From: Pseudomonas fluorescens
Lineage (GTDB): Bacteria > Pseudomonadota > Gammaproteobacteria > Pseudomonadales > Pseudomonadaceae
NCBI RefSeq assembly: GCF_004683905.1
Contig: NZ_CP038438.1
Location: forward strand, 2,976,001 to 3,040,000
Direction: 5' to 3'
Length of the DNA stretch: 64,000 nucleotides
Shown: positions 9,721-18,380 of the stretch, piece after piece
Layout of the letters: each line of letters opens with the position of its first letter
Position numbering within the stretch: the first letter of the stretch is position 1
Program-made: the position numbers and the translations under genes
The notes under the pieces: generated by a model
The model's database searches: none
Told to the model about the DNA's origin: nothing
The model's input: only the letters and a program-made list of their open reading frames with translations

Positions 9721-10086
9721 TTAACCGCGCAACCAGGAATCGACGGTGGCAGCACCGTACTGTTCTTTCCAGGCTTTCAGGCCGCGGTGATTGCCGCCCT
9801 TGGTTTCGATCAGTTCACCGGTGTGCGGGTTCTGATAGACCTTGACCACGCGAGCGCGGCGGGTTTTCGGTGCGGCAGACACTTGCAGGCCGGACTTGGA
9901 CGGGTTCGGATCGAGGATGGCGATGATGTCTTTCAGGCCTTTGCCGTAGGTTTTCATCAGCCCCTGGAGCTTTTCTTCGAATTCGATTTCTTTCTTGAGC
10001 CCGGCATCGTTCTTCAGCGATTCCAACTGCTTGAGCTGTTCCTGAAGGGCCTTTTCAGCTGCACGAAATTCAGCGAGTCTGGACAA
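9721..10086 (-). CDS. mvaU: MvaT/MvaU-family H-NS-like nucleoid protein
   Basis: A xenogeneic silencer that coats AT-rich DNA. The 121-aa product begins (M)SRLAEFRAAEKALQEQLKQLE from a TTG start preceded by GGAG; no in-frame ATG fits the family N-terminus. Residues 1-60 form the dimerisation coiled coil. After a linker near residues 62-78, the C-terminal DNA-binding part has the minor-groove loop and helix seen in ETKGGNHRGLKAWKEQYG and ends TVDSWLRG. The sequence is closer to P. aeruginosa MvaU (called MvaV in P. protegens) than to MvaT. It is monocistronic with its own terminator. Confidence 0.88.
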   Translation of the reverse strand: MSRLAEFRAAEKALQEQLKQLESLKNDAGLKKEIEFEEKLQGLMKTYGKGLKDIIAILDPNPSKSGLQVSAAPKTRRARVVKVYQNPHTGELIETKGGNHRGLKAWKEQYGAATVDSWLRG

Positions 10087-10320
10087 TATCTTTACTCCAA
10101 TAGTGTGTTTGGCTGATACCAACCGCAAACAAAGCTATAAGCCAAGAGCCTTGAAGCGACTCGGTGATAATGGCTCACCTGCCAATCTTGCACAGGCTGA
10201 AAAAATTGTAGTAGTTAATGCGCCAAGAGTAAATCCTGATCTTGTCGTCATGTAACAACAGTGGTGTTTTGTATCAATTTGGTGCGTCCGTTCGCAGCGC
10301 CGGGCTTAATTTATTTTTAG

Positions 10321-11856
10321 TTAATGGTGACTTAATGCATCGATGAAGTCGGCGCCAGGCATGGGTTTTCCGAACAGATAGCCTTGCAGGAAGTTGACGT
10401 GGTGTGCGGTCAGATAGTCAGCCTGAGCCTGAGTTTCTACACCTTCGGCAACAATACCCAAATCGAGCTTGGCCGACAGTTCGATAATCGTGTCCAGAAT
10501 ATGCCGCGACAGCGCATCAATGCCGATCATCGCGACGAAACTCTGGTCGATCTTGAGAAAATCGACATTGAATGTTCGCAGGTAGCCCAGACTTGAATGG
10601 CCGGTACCGAAATCGTCGATGGCGATCATCACCCCCAGCGCGTGCAACTGCTCGAACAATAGGTGCGTGACATCGGTTGGCTCAATCAGCTCGCGCTCGG
10701 TCAGCTCCAGCACGAGGTTGATACTGCCGGGGGCAAAAGCAGCGAGAAACCCGCGACAGTCTTCGACCAGTTGCAGATCCTGGCAATGGCTGGCGGTGAT
10801 GTTGATGCCGATGTGGAACGGTTTGTCGAACTCCGCCGACAACGGGCCGAGCAGGGCGGCTGTCTGCTGCATCAGCGAACGAGTCATGGGCACGATCAGG
10901 CCTGAATGTTCGGCAAACGGAATGAACAGATCCGGACGCACCAGACCCTCCTTGGGGTGATTCCAGCGCATCAGCACTTCAGCGCCGGACCACTTCCGGC
11001 TGTCGCCATGCACCACCGGCTGGAAGTAGGGAATGAATTCGCCAGCCTCCAGCGCGCGCAGCATCTCATGGCTGGGCGAAGTGGCGCGCCGTTGCAGGAC
11101 ATGGGCGATAGCGCCCGCGATCACCCCGAAAAATATCAGCAGACTGAACAGCGGCGGGTATTCGCCGGCCATGTAGCGCCACGTTTGCCCCTGCGGGAAG
11201 CCTGCGCTGACACTGAAGGCATAACGCGAAGACACCAGCATGCTTTGCGCCACCGGCAACGGCGGCAGGGCGCCTTGATGTACCTTGCCATCGGCTGACA
11301 GCCAGTTATTGCCAACCTGCAGCAACAGCAGCGTCTGCCGGCCGATCAGGCGCAGGACGTTACTCAGATGATAGCCGTCGAGCGTGGTCAGCGCGCCGCC
11401 GCGACCTTCGCTGAGGCGATACACCAACAGCGCGGTGTTGGGCGTCACGGGATTGCCGTTCATCAACCACAGCTTGCCCTGAGTGTAGTCGCCCGGGTTC
11501 ACGGCCTCCTTGTACTCCCCGAACAGCGAGCTGCAATAGAGGTTGTTGTCCCACACCAGATTGGTCGAGCGTACGAAGGGGCGACGCGTCACCTGCTCAC
11601 GCAACGCCAGTTTGATGCTGTCGCAGGGTTGTCCAGCCAGGGGCAGCAGTTCGCTGGCGGCCTGGGCGGTGTTGTCGAGCATCAGTTCAAACTGGCGCAA
11701 CGCCTCCTCGGCGGTATTTTGCGCGCTCTGTTGCAAGGTGCGTTCGGCTTGCAGATACAGAATCCCTGTGCCCAAAAGCACCGGCAGCAGGCTGCAAAGC
11801 AGGGTCACAATCATCCGCACGCTACGTTTGCGGCGGGTTTTGACAGTCAAGGGCAT
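10321..11856 (-). CDS. membrane CSS-motif EAL c-di-GMP phosphodiesterase
   Basis: Predicted to hydrolyse cyclic di-GMP and favour motility over attachment. The 511-aa protein has a transmembrane helix at about residues 15-36 and a second at about 236-257. The periplasmic loop between them holds the CSS signature (YCSSLF, 107-112) and a partner Cys78. The cytoplasmic EAL domain starts near 265. It keeps the catalytic set: EVLMRW (293-298) in place of canonical EAL, an Asn in GINIT, DDFGTGHSSL (414-423), K435, and EGVETQ (471-476). All metal and catalytic residues appear intact, so it should be active. In such proteins the CSS disulfide senses periplasmic redox state through DsbA/DsbB. Confidence 0.93.
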   Translation of the reverse strand: MPLTVKTRRKRSVRMIVTLLCSLLPVLLGTGILYLQAERTLQQSAQNTAEEALRQFELMLDNTAQAASELLPLAGQPCDSIKLALREQVTRRPFVRSTNLVWDNNLYCSSLFGEYKEAVNPGDYTQGKLWLMNGNPVTPNTALLVYRLSEGRGGALTTLDGYHLSNVLRLIGRQTLLLLQVGNNWLSADGKVHQGALPPLPVAQSMLVSSRYAFSVSAGFPQGQTWRYMAGEYPPLFSLLIFFGVIAGAIAHVLQRRATSPSHEMLRALEAGEFIPYFQPVVHGDSRKWSGAEVLMRWNHPKEGLVRPDLFIPFAEHSGLIVPMTRSLMQQTAALLGPLSAEFDKPFHIGINITASHCQDLQLVEDCRGFLAAFAPGSINLVLELTERELIEPTDVTHLLFEQLHALGVMIAIDDFGTGHSSLGYLRTFNVDFLKIDQSFVAMIGIDALSRHILDTIIELSAKLDLGIVAEGVETQAQADYLTAHHVNFLQGYLFGKPMPGADFIDALSHH

Positions 11857-12315
11857 GGACGCATCCTGTTGCGATGGAGTGAAACTCTCGAATGCAGGCT
11901 GGCAACGGCGCGCCTGTGAAAAACAGCGGAGTCAAAACGCATGATAGATGGCCGTTGCCGCTTGTGCCGCTTACAGGCGATTGATCTGCGGGGCGAGTGC
12001 GATACAGGCTCAGCTTGTTTACGTGCGCAACAAAACCCTTGCACCGATGCGAAAAAGGCGGATTTTATAGAGAGGGCAGACAACCCTATTTACGCTGTGT
12101 AGAATCGGGTTACGCATACAATAATAAACGTCTTCTGGCAGCAGAAGCCTCGCCCGCAAGAGCCTTGGGTCGACAATGAAGATATTCGGGTTTCAACTGA
12201 TCTACGGTGACTTCCTCGCCCGCAGTGTGCGAGGCATCTCCTGCGCACCTCCCGCCGGTCTCAGCATTACTGACAAATAACTCTGGTTAATTGATAAGAA
12301 TGATGAGGCGTCACC
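11857..12315. other. 459-base gap before hpd
   Basis: This is the promoter region of hpd and of the divergent EAL gene. It contains a doubtful 34-codon frame at 12176-12280 (MKIFGFQLIY..., no good ribosome site), a small stem CTTCTG-GCAG-CAGAAG at about 12132-12147, and a possible TAGAAT -10. I saw no REPIN, sigma-54 element or clear TyrR/PhhR box. Confidence 0.6.
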
Positions 12316-13392
12316 ATGGCAGATTTATACGAAAACCCAATGGGCCTGATGGGCTTTGAGTTCATCGAGTTCGCATCGCCGACTCCTGGCACCCTGGAGC
12401 CGATCTTCGAGATCATGGGCTTCACCAAAGTCGCGACCCACCGCTCCAAGAACGTGCACCTGTACCGTCAGGGCGCGATCAACCTGATCCTCAACAACGA
12501 ACCGCGCAGTGTGGCCTCGTATTTCGCGGCCGAGCATGGACCGTCGGTGTGCGGCATGGCGTTCCGCGTGAAGGATTCGCAAAAGGCCTACAGCCGCGCA
12601 CTGGAACTCGGTGCTCAGCCGATCCACATCGAAACCGGCCCGATGGAGCTGAACCTGCCAGCGATAAAGGGCATCGGCGGCGCGCCGCTGTACCTGATCG
12701 ACCGTTTTGGTGAAGGCAGTTCGATCTATGACATCGACTTCGTGTTCATCGAAGGCGTTGATCGCAACCCGGTCGGTGCCGGTCTGAAGATCATCGACCA
12801 CCTGACCCACAACGTGTACCGCGGCCGCATGGCCTACTGGGCCAACTTCTACGAGAAACTGTTCAACTTCCGCGAGATCCGCTATTTCGACATCAAGGGC
12901 GAATACACCGGCCTGACCTCGAAAGCGATGACCGCACCGGACGGCATGATCCGCATCCCGCTGAACGAAGAGTCGTCCAAGGGCGCCGGGCAGATCGAAG
13001 AGTTCCTGATGCAATTCAATGGCGAGGGCATTCAGCACGTGGCGTTCCTCACCGACGACCTGGTCAAGACCTGGGATCAGTTGAAGAAGATCGGCATGCG
13101 CTTCATGACCGCACCGCCGGACACCTACTACGAAATGCTCGAAGGCCGCCTGCCGAACCACGGCGAGCCGGTGGACCAACTGCAATCGCGCGGCATCCTG
13201 CTCGACGGTTCGTCGAACCCGGACGACAAGCGCCTGCTGCTGCAGATCTTCTCGGAAACCCTGATGGGCCCGGTGTTCTTCGAATTCATCCAGCGTAAGG
13301 GCGATGATGGTTTCGGCGAGGGCAACTTCAAGGCCCTGTTCGAATCGATCGAGCGTGACCAGGTGCGTCGTGGTGTGCTCGCAACCGAGTAA
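12316..13392 (+). CDS. hpd: 4-hydroxyphenylpyruvate dioxygenase
   Basis: A non-haem Fe(II) enzyme that converts 4-hydroxyphenylpyruvate to homogentisate in tyrosine breakdown; its product also feeds pyomelanin. The 358-aa protein from the ATG after GAGGCG has the usual bacterial length. The iron facial triad is His162 (IIDHLTHNV), His241 (IQHVAFLT) and Glu323 ([10 protein letters not shown]). This matches the known P. fluorescens enzyme once the initiator Met is removed. The C-terminal gating helix [14 protein letters not shown] is present. It stands alone; no hmg genes are adjacent. Confidence 0.97.
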   Translation: MADLYENPMGLMGFEFIEFASPTPGTLEPIFEIMGFTKVATHRSKNVHLYRQGAINLILNNEPRSVASYFAAEHGPSVCGMAFRVKDSQKAYSRALELGAQPIHIETGPMELNLPAIKGIGGAPLYLIDRFGEGSSIYDIDFVFIEGVDRNPVGAGLKIIDHLTHNVYRGRMAYWANFYEKLFNFREIRYFDIKGEYTGLTSKAMTAPDGMIRIPLNEESSKGAGQIEEFLMQFNGEGIQHVAFLTDDLVKTWDQLKKIGMRFMTAPPDTYYEMLEGRLPNHGEPVDQLQSRGILLDGSSNPDDKRLLLQIFSETLMGPVFFEFIQRKGDDGFGEGNFKALFESIERDQVRRGVLATE

Positions 13393-13410
13393 TCCGCCAC
13401 CAGAATGAAA

Positions 13411-13450
13411 AAATCCCGGCTTGCAGTCATGCACAGCCGGGATTTTTTTT
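13411..13450 (+). terminator. intrinsic terminator after hpd
   Basis: The stem AATCCCGGCT / AGCCGGGATT is followed by eight T residues, about 20 bases after the hpd stop. Confidence 0.92.
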
Positions 13451-13463
13451 GCATCAGCAAAAC

Positions 13464-13554
13464 TGTGGGAGCGGGCTTGCTCGCGAATTCGGTCTTTCGT
13501 TCAAGGTCTTTGTTGACTGAGCTGACGCTTTCGCGAGCAAGCCCGCTCCCACAG
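13464..13554. repeat. REPIN, type A (GGGAGCGGGCTTGCTCGC arms)
   Basis: Inverted type-A arms with a spacer of about 45 bases, between convergent hpd and rarD. Confidence 0.9.
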
Positions 13555-13570
13555 TAGTTTTGTGTTGCTT

Positions 13571-14452
13571 TTAAGAGCGGCGTTGTCGCATCAGGTGTTT
13601 GAAGCCTTCGAAGATCAGCACCACAACGGCGAGCCAGATCGGAATGTAGGTCAGCCACTCACCCGCCTTGATGCTTTCACCGAGCAACAGCGCCACGCCG
13701 AGCAGCAACACCGGCTCGACGTAACTGAGCAAACCAAACAGGCTGAACGGCAGCAAGCGGCTGGCAATGATGTACACCACCAGCGCCGAAGCACTGATCA
13801 GACCGAGCAGCGGAATCAGCCAGAGCAAGCCCGGATACTGATCGAACACGGCGAAACCTTGCTCACCACCGCGCACGAACCAGTACGCCACCGGCAGCAT
13901 CAAGGTCATGTCGACCCACAGACCGCCCAGGTTGTCGGTCTTCAGGCGTTTGCGCAGGACGAAATACAGCGGGTAACCGACCACGACCACCAGGGTCGCC
14001 CAGGAAAATCCGCCGACCCGATACAGCTCGTTCGCCACGCCGAGAACGGCAAAGAACACTGCGATTTTCTGCAGGTACGACAGGCTGTCGCCGTACACAA
14101 TGCGCCCGGTCAGTACCATCGCCAGCGGCAACAGGAAATAACCCAGCGACACATCGAGGCTGTAGCCGTTGAGCGGCGCCCACATGAACAGCCACAACTG
14201 CACGCCGAGCAAACCCGACGAAACAATCAGACCGCCAATCAGCTTTGGATAGCCCGCCACCTTGCGCAGCAACTCCAGCACCCGCCGCCATTCACCCGAG
14301 ACCAGCATGAACACGGTCATGCACGGCACAGTCAGCAGCATCCGCCAGCCGAAGATTTCCACGCCGCTCAACGGAGTGAGCAGCGAGGTGTAGTAATACA
14401 TGACGGCAAACAGCACCGAAGCTGAAACCGATAGAGCGATACCTTTAGACAA
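13571..14452 (-). CDS. rarD: EamA-family permease RarD
   Basis: A 293-aa inner-membrane protein of the drug/metabolite transporter superfamily with about ten hydrophobic helices in two repeats. The opening KGIALSVSASVLFAVMYYYTSLL and the motifs LNGYSLDVSLGYFLLPL and LLSYVEPVLLLGVALLLGE are typical of RarD. The start is TTG (complement of 14450-14452) behind GAGGA; an in-frame stop lies just upstream and no ATG is available. Substrate is unknown; RarD was linked by name to chloramphenicol sensitivity, which does not define its transport role. It is monocistronic. Confidence 0.9.
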   Translation of the reverse strand: MSKGIALSVSASVLFAVMYYYTSLLTPLSGVEIFGWRMLLTVPCMTVFMLVSGEWRRVLELLRKVAGYPKLIGGLIVSSGLLGVQLWLFMWAPLNGYSLDVSLGYFLLPLAMVLTGRIVYGDSLSYLQKIAVFFAVLGVANELYRVGGFSWATLVVVVGYPLYFVLRKRLKTDNLGGLWVDMTLMLPVAYWFVRGGEQGFAVFDQYPGLLWLIPLLGLISASALVVYIIASRLLPFSLFGLLSYVEPVLLLGVALLLGESIKAGEWLTYIPIWLAVVVLIFEGFKHLMRQRRS

Positions 14453-14553
14453 ACTGTCCTCGCGGATGGGTGATCAAACAGGGCGCGCAGGATACGTGGT
14501 TTTTGTGCTGAATATTGGCCGGGGCGGTCAATATTTTCTACATGAACCCAAAA

Positions 14554-14735
14554 GCCCCTCACCCTAACCCTCTCCCAGAGGGAGAGGGGACTGACCGTAG
14601 GGTCTCGCGACATTCAGCGATGTGAAAGTCCGAGTCGATTATGGATTCAACACAACAGCTTCAGGCAAAAGCGTAGCTTCAATATTCCCCGATCGGTTCC
14701 CTCTCCTCCGGGAGAGGGCTAGGGTGAGGGCGGGG
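14554..14735. repeat. pair of CCCTCACCCTAACCCTCTCCC-type repeats in inverted orientation
   Basis: Element 1 (14554-14591) reads CCCCTCACCCTAACC then CTCTCCC and folds on itself. Element 2 (14698-14735) is its inverted counterpart ending GGGCTAGGGTGAGG. They enclose about 105 bases with no gene, between the aldo/keto reductase stop and the rarD start. This repeat type is common in pseudomonad intergenic DNA and is distinct from the REPINs elsewhere in the window. Confidence 0.85.
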
Positions 14736-14738
14736 GGC

Positions 14739-15752
14739 TCACGTCGAACGCGGTTTACGGCCCGACACAAAATGGCTCACATCGTTAAACCCCGGCGTCG
14801 AAGCATGCCCCGGCGTCACCAGCGAGTCGATAAACGCTTCATCCTCCGCCGTGATCTGCACCGCCTGCGCCTTGGTATAAGCATCCCACTGTTGTTCGGT
14901 GCGCGGCCCGACAATCGCCGAGGTCACCGCGCTGTTGTTCAGCACCCAGGCAATCGCGAATTCGACAATCCCGACGCCACGGCCCTGGGTGTACTGCTGA
15001 ATCTGCTGGGCGATGCGCAGCGATTCCACGCGCCATTCGGTTTCCAGAATGCGTTTGTCCTGACGCCCGGCGCGGCTGTTGGCGTCGGGAGTGGCGTCGG
15101 GTGCGTACTTGCCGCTGAGCACGCCGCGGGCCAGCGGGCTGTAAGGCACCACGCCGAGGCCATAGGTTTGCGCGGCGCTGATCTGCTCGGTCTCGGCCTG
15201 GCGGTTGACGATGTTGTACAGCGGCTGGCTGATCACCGGGCGGTCGATACCGAGCTTGTCAGCGATGCGAATCACCTCGGCGATGCGCCAGCCGCGATAG
15301 TTCGACAGGCCCCAGTAACGGATCTTGCCCTGACGAATCAGGTCGCCGATCGCCGACACCGTGACTTCCAGCGGCGTGTTGTGGTCTTCGCGGTGCAGGT
15401 AATAGATGTCGAGATAGTCGGTGCCAAGACGGGTCAGGCTGGCCTCCAGACCATTGAAGATGTGCTTGCGGCTCAAGCCGCTGCGGTTCGGCACGCCGTC
15501 CGCCGGGCCGAAACCGACCTTGGTTGCCAACACCCATTCGTGCCGATGGCGGGCGATCGCCTCGCCGACGATTTCTTCCGAGCGGCCGTTGGTATAGACG
15601 TCGGCAGTGTCGATGAAATTGATGCCCTGATCCCAGGCCTTGTCGATGATGCGCAGCGAGTCCTCGGCGCTGGTTTGCTCGCCAAACATCATCGTGCCGA
15701 GGGTGAGGGTGGACACCTGCAACCCCGAGTGCCCCAGTGTGCGGTAGCTCAT
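14739..15752 (-). CDS. aldo/keto reductase
   Basis: A 337-aa NADPH-dependent TIM-barrel oxidoreductase from the ATG behind AAAGGAT. The catalytic tetrad is visible: Asp48 and Tyr53 in FIDTADVYTNG, Lys78 in LATKVG, and His120 in YYLHRED. The ISQPLYNIVNRQAE and VPYSPLARGVLSGKY blocks place it with the AKR11/YghZ-like (Tas-like) branch of bacterial enzymes. The cofactor-binding IVGPRTEQQW lies near the C-terminus. Substrate cannot be told. It sits 69 bases downstream of a LysR gene on the same strand, so that regulator may control it. Confidence 0.92.
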   Translation of the reverse strand: MSYRTLGHSGLQVSTLTLGTMMFGEQTSAEDSLRIIDKAWDQGINFIDTADVYTNGRSEEIVGEAIARHRHEWVLATKVGFGPADGVPNRSGLSRKHIFNGLEASLTRLGTDYLDIYYLHREDHNTPLEVTVSAIGDLIRQGKIRYWGLSNYRGWRIAEVIRIADKLGIDRPVISQPLYNIVNRQAETEQISAAQTYGLGVVPYSPLARGVLSGKYAPDATPDANSRAGRQDKRILETEWRVESLRIAQQIQQYTQGRGVGIVEFAIAWVLNNSAVTSAIVGPRTEQQWDAYTKAQAVQITAEDEAFIDSLVTPGHASTPGFNDVSHFVSGRKPRST

Positions 15753-15821
15753 GCCGAAATCCTTTTATCGGGTGGGAAAACTCCAATCAAATACCAGAAG
15801 CATCCGATGGGGCAAAGTGAA

Positions 15822-16721
15822 TTATCGGCTGAGCGCTGCGCAACGCGTCTGCAAAAACGCCTGCAACACCCGAACGCGTTCGGACACCTGCACCCGATGC
15901 GGACACAGCAGATTGAACGGCACGCTCTCGCCATGCCAGTCATCGAACAGCGTCAGCAGGCGTCCGCCGCGCACATCCTCGGCGACGTCCAGCCAGGCTT
16001 TGTAGGCAATGCCATGCCCGGCCAGGGCCCAGCGCCGCGCGACTTCGCCGTCATCGCTGAAGTAATCGCCGTGGACTTCCACTTCCAGCGTTTCGTCCTC
16101 GCGACTGAAATGCCAGGTGTTGTAGGGCCGACCATTGCGCAGGTAGAGCAGGGCGCTGTGTTCGCGCAGTTCGCCGGGATGTTGCGGTGTGCCATGGCGG
16201 GCGAGATAGTCCGGGCTGGCGCAGGCAACACGGCGATGCGCCGGCAGAATCGGCAACGCGACCAGGGTCGAATCACTGGGCACACCAAAGCGCAGCGCGA
16301 CATCCACGGTTTCGCGGAACAGATCGGCGTGCCGATCGTTGAGCAACAATTGCAGTTGAATATTCGGGTGTTCACGTTTGAAGTCGTCCAGCCACGGCAA
16401 CAACACGTTGCGCCCGAAGTCCGAGGGCGCCGCCAGTTGCAGCACACCGCTGAGACCTTCGCCGTGTTGCTTCAGTGCCTGCTCACCTTCGGCCAGGGCG
16501 GACAGGGCAATGCGTACGCTGTCGAGATAACGCCGGCCTTCTTCGGTCAGGCGCATGCTGCGGGTGGAGCGCGCGAGCAGGCGGATACCGAGGCGGGTTT
16601 CCAGGCGCTTCAAGGCGATGCTTGCGGCGGCCGGCGTCAGTTCCAGCGCGCGGGCAGCGGCGGAGATGCTGCCGGAGTCGGCCACGCGGACGAAGATCTC
16701 CAGATCGAGAATCGAGCTCAT
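15822..16721 (-). CDS. LysR-family transcriptional regulator
   Basis: A 299-aa regulator starting at MSSILDLEIFVRVADSGSIS behind AAAGGAT. The winged helix-turn-helix covers residues 1-60, with recognition helix ARALELTPAAASIALKRLE. The effector-binding domain begins near 90 (GVLQLAAPSDFGRNVLLPWL) and resembles the LysR group whose targets are often nearby reductases or dehydrogenases. It lies upstream of and co-directional with the aldo/keto reductase, 69 bases apart. Inducer unknown. Confidence 0.92.
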   Translation of the reverse strand: MSSILDLEIFVRVADSGSISAAARALELTPAAASIALKRLETRLGIRLLARSTRSMRLTEEGRRYLDSVRIALSALAEGEQALKQHGEGLSGVLQLAAPSDFGRNVLLPWLDDFKREHPNIQLQLLLNDRHADLFRETVDVALRFGVPSDSTLVALPILPAHRRVACASPDYLARHGTPQHPGELREHSALLYLRNGRPYNTWHFSREDETLEVEVHGDYFSDDGEVARRWALAGHGIAYKAWLDVAEDVRGGRLLTLFDDWHGESVPFNLLCPHRVQVSERVRVLQAFLQTRCAALSR

Positions 16722-16803
16722 TGGTAAAAATCCTTTAAAGATTCGTGCGTTTTTGCGGGATTTTTCCGTGATTGGCAAGTTCGGGCGTTGCAATCAGTGA
16801 GCA

Positions 16804-16882
16804 AAAAAAGATCGCAGCCTGCGGCAGCTCCTACAGGGAAACGCGTATTTCCGTGCAGGCGCTGCCGCAGGCTGCGATCTTT
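16804..16882 (-). terminator. long hairpin repeat acting as terminator of the MFS gene
   Basis: Two arms (16807-16828 and 16861-16882) form a 22-bp stem built on AAAGATCGCAGCCTGCGGC, a repeat family common in pseudomonads. Reading the minus strand, the stem ends in about seven T residues. It starts 15 bases after the stop of the MFS carrier. Confidence 0.8.
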
Positions 16883-16897
16883 GATCTGGAAGCGTGA

Positions 16898-18208
16898 TTA
16901 CGCGCGCAGCGTCCGCGTCATGCGCAACGCCAGCAAGCTGCCGCCGACAATCACACCCGCCAGCAGATACAACGCCGCATCGGTTGAACCGGTGCTGTCC
17001 TTGACCCAACCCACCAGGTACGGGCTGAGGAAACCGGCCATTTGCCCCATCGAGTTGATCAACGCCAGACCACCGGCCGCGGCGCCCGCGCTCAACAGGG
17101 CAGTCGGCACTGGCCAGAACATCGGCAGACCGGTCAGCGCGCCCATGGTCGCAATGGTCAGGCCGAGAATGGCGATGGCCGGGTTGGCGGCGAAGTTCAC
17201 CGCGATCAGCAGACCGAGCGCGCCCATCAGCATCGGTACGACCAAGTGCCAGCGACGCTCTTTGCGCAAGTCCGCCGAACGCCCCACCAGCAACATGAAC
17301 ACCGCCGCCAGCAGGTAAGGAATCGCACTCAGCCAGCCAATCACCAGGTTGTCGCTGAAGCCTAGGTTCTTGATGATCGACGGCAGCCAGAAGTTGATCG
17401 CGTACACGCCGCTCTGGATGCAGAAGTAGATCAGGCCAAAGGCCCAGATCGCCGGGTTCTTGAACACCGCGAGCAGTGAGTCGGAAGTGGTTTTCGGTTT
17501 GTTCGCCAGGTCTTCGGCCTGATCCGCCTCAAGCACCGCGCGCTCATGCGGACTCAGCCACTTGGCATTGGCGAAGTTGTCGCTGAGCAGGAAATAGGCG
17601 AGGGCGCCGAGGATCACGGTCGGAATACCTTGCAGCAGGAACATCCACTGCCAGCCGGCCAGTCCGCCTTGCCCGGCGGCGAAGTGATTGAGGATCCAGC
17701 CGGAGAACGGGCTGCCAAGCAGGCCCGAGACCGGAATTGCCGACATGAACAGCGCCATGATCCGTCCACGGCGGAACGTCGGGAACCACTGCGAGAGGTA
17801 CAGCACCACACCCGGGAAGAACCCGGCTTCGGCCGCACCGGTGAACAGGCGCAGGGTATAGAACTGGGTCGGGGTGGTGACGAACAACAGGCAGGTCGAC
17901 AGCGTGCCCCAAGTGATCATCATCAGCGCGATCCAGCGTCGCGGGCCGAATCGGGTCAGCGCCAGGTTGCTCGGCACGCCGCACAGCACGTAGCCGATGA
18001 AGAAGATCCCGGCACCGAGGCCGTATACGGTTTCACTGAACTTCAATGCGTCGAGCATCTGCAGTTTGGCGAAGCCAACGTTGACCCGGTCGAGGTAGTT
18101 GAACAGGTAGCAGATGAAGATGAAGGGGATCAAACGCAGGGTGATGCGTTTGTAGACGGCGTTTTTACCGTCGTCGATGGTCTGGGTAGCTGCGGCGCTC
18201 TGCGACAT
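16898..18208 (-). CDS. MFS transporter, anion:cation symporter type
   Basis: A 436-aa carrier starting at MSQSAAATQT with about twelve membrane helices. The block LIPFIFICYLFNYLDRVNVGFAKLQM and the loop GAAEAGFFPGVVLYLSQWFP are typical of the ACS/phthalate-permease family, which carries organic acids such as sugar diacids, tartrate or phthalate. It is divergent from the CdaR-type regulator and near glycerate kinase. I infer uptake of a sugar diacid or glycerate. An extended upstream frame exists, but the chosen ATG fits the family N-terminus. Confidence 0.9.
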   Translation of the reverse strand: MSQSAAATQTIDDGKNAVYKRITLRLIPFIFICYLFNYLDRVNVGFAKLQMLDALKFSETVYGLGAGIFFIGYVLCGVPSNLALTRFGPRRWIALMMITWGTLSTCLLFVTTPTQFYTLRLFTGAAEAGFFPGVVLYLSQWFPTFRRGRIMALFMSAIPVSGLLGSPFSGWILNHFAAGQGGLAGWQWMFLLQGIPTVILGALAYFLLSDNFANAKWLSPHERAVLEADQAEDLANKPKTTSDSLLAVFKNPAIWAFGLIYFCIQSGVYAINFWLPSIIKNLGFSDNLVIGWLSAIPYLLAAVFMLLVGRSADLRKERRWHLVVPMLMGALGLLIAVNFAANPAIAILGLTIATMGALTGLPMFWPVPTALLSAGAAAGGLALINSMGQMAGFLSPYLVGWVKDSTGSTDAALYLLAGVIVGGSLLALRMTRTLRA

Positions 18209-18307
18209 AGCGGCTCTCTCTTTATTATGATTTTTTGCGATGCACAGGTTAACGTTGATCGCCCCGAGAGTCTCGGCCACCTGTGGCCGGATTGTCTTTG
18301 TGCCTGA

Positions 18308-18335
18308 GCACAGGGTTTGCCGCCAGACCCTGTGC
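18308..18335. promoter_or_regulatory. inverted repeat between MFS and CdaR-type genes
   Basis: GCACAGGGT (18308-18316) and ACCCTGTGC (18327-18335) are perfect 9-bp arms around a 10-base centre, 46 bases upstream of the regulator start. It could be the operator of the CdaR-type protein controlling both divergent genes, or a leader hairpin. Confidence 0.4.
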
Positions 18336-18380
18336 GGGTGAACAACCGTCCGCCGCCGCTGCTTAAGGATTTTGCCGATC

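Noticed and set aside
14622..16727. A 701-codon open frame on the plus strand
   Set aside because: It lies antisense to the aldo/keto reductase and LysR genes, has no family features, and is a by-product of high GC. The same holds for other long antisense frames, such as those opposite gor, ahpF and the acyl-CoA genes.
16898..18208. MFS carrier as a second kguT
   Set aside because: It shares the general family, but its context is CdaR-type regulator and garK, with no PtxS site nearby, so 2-ketogluconate is unlikely.
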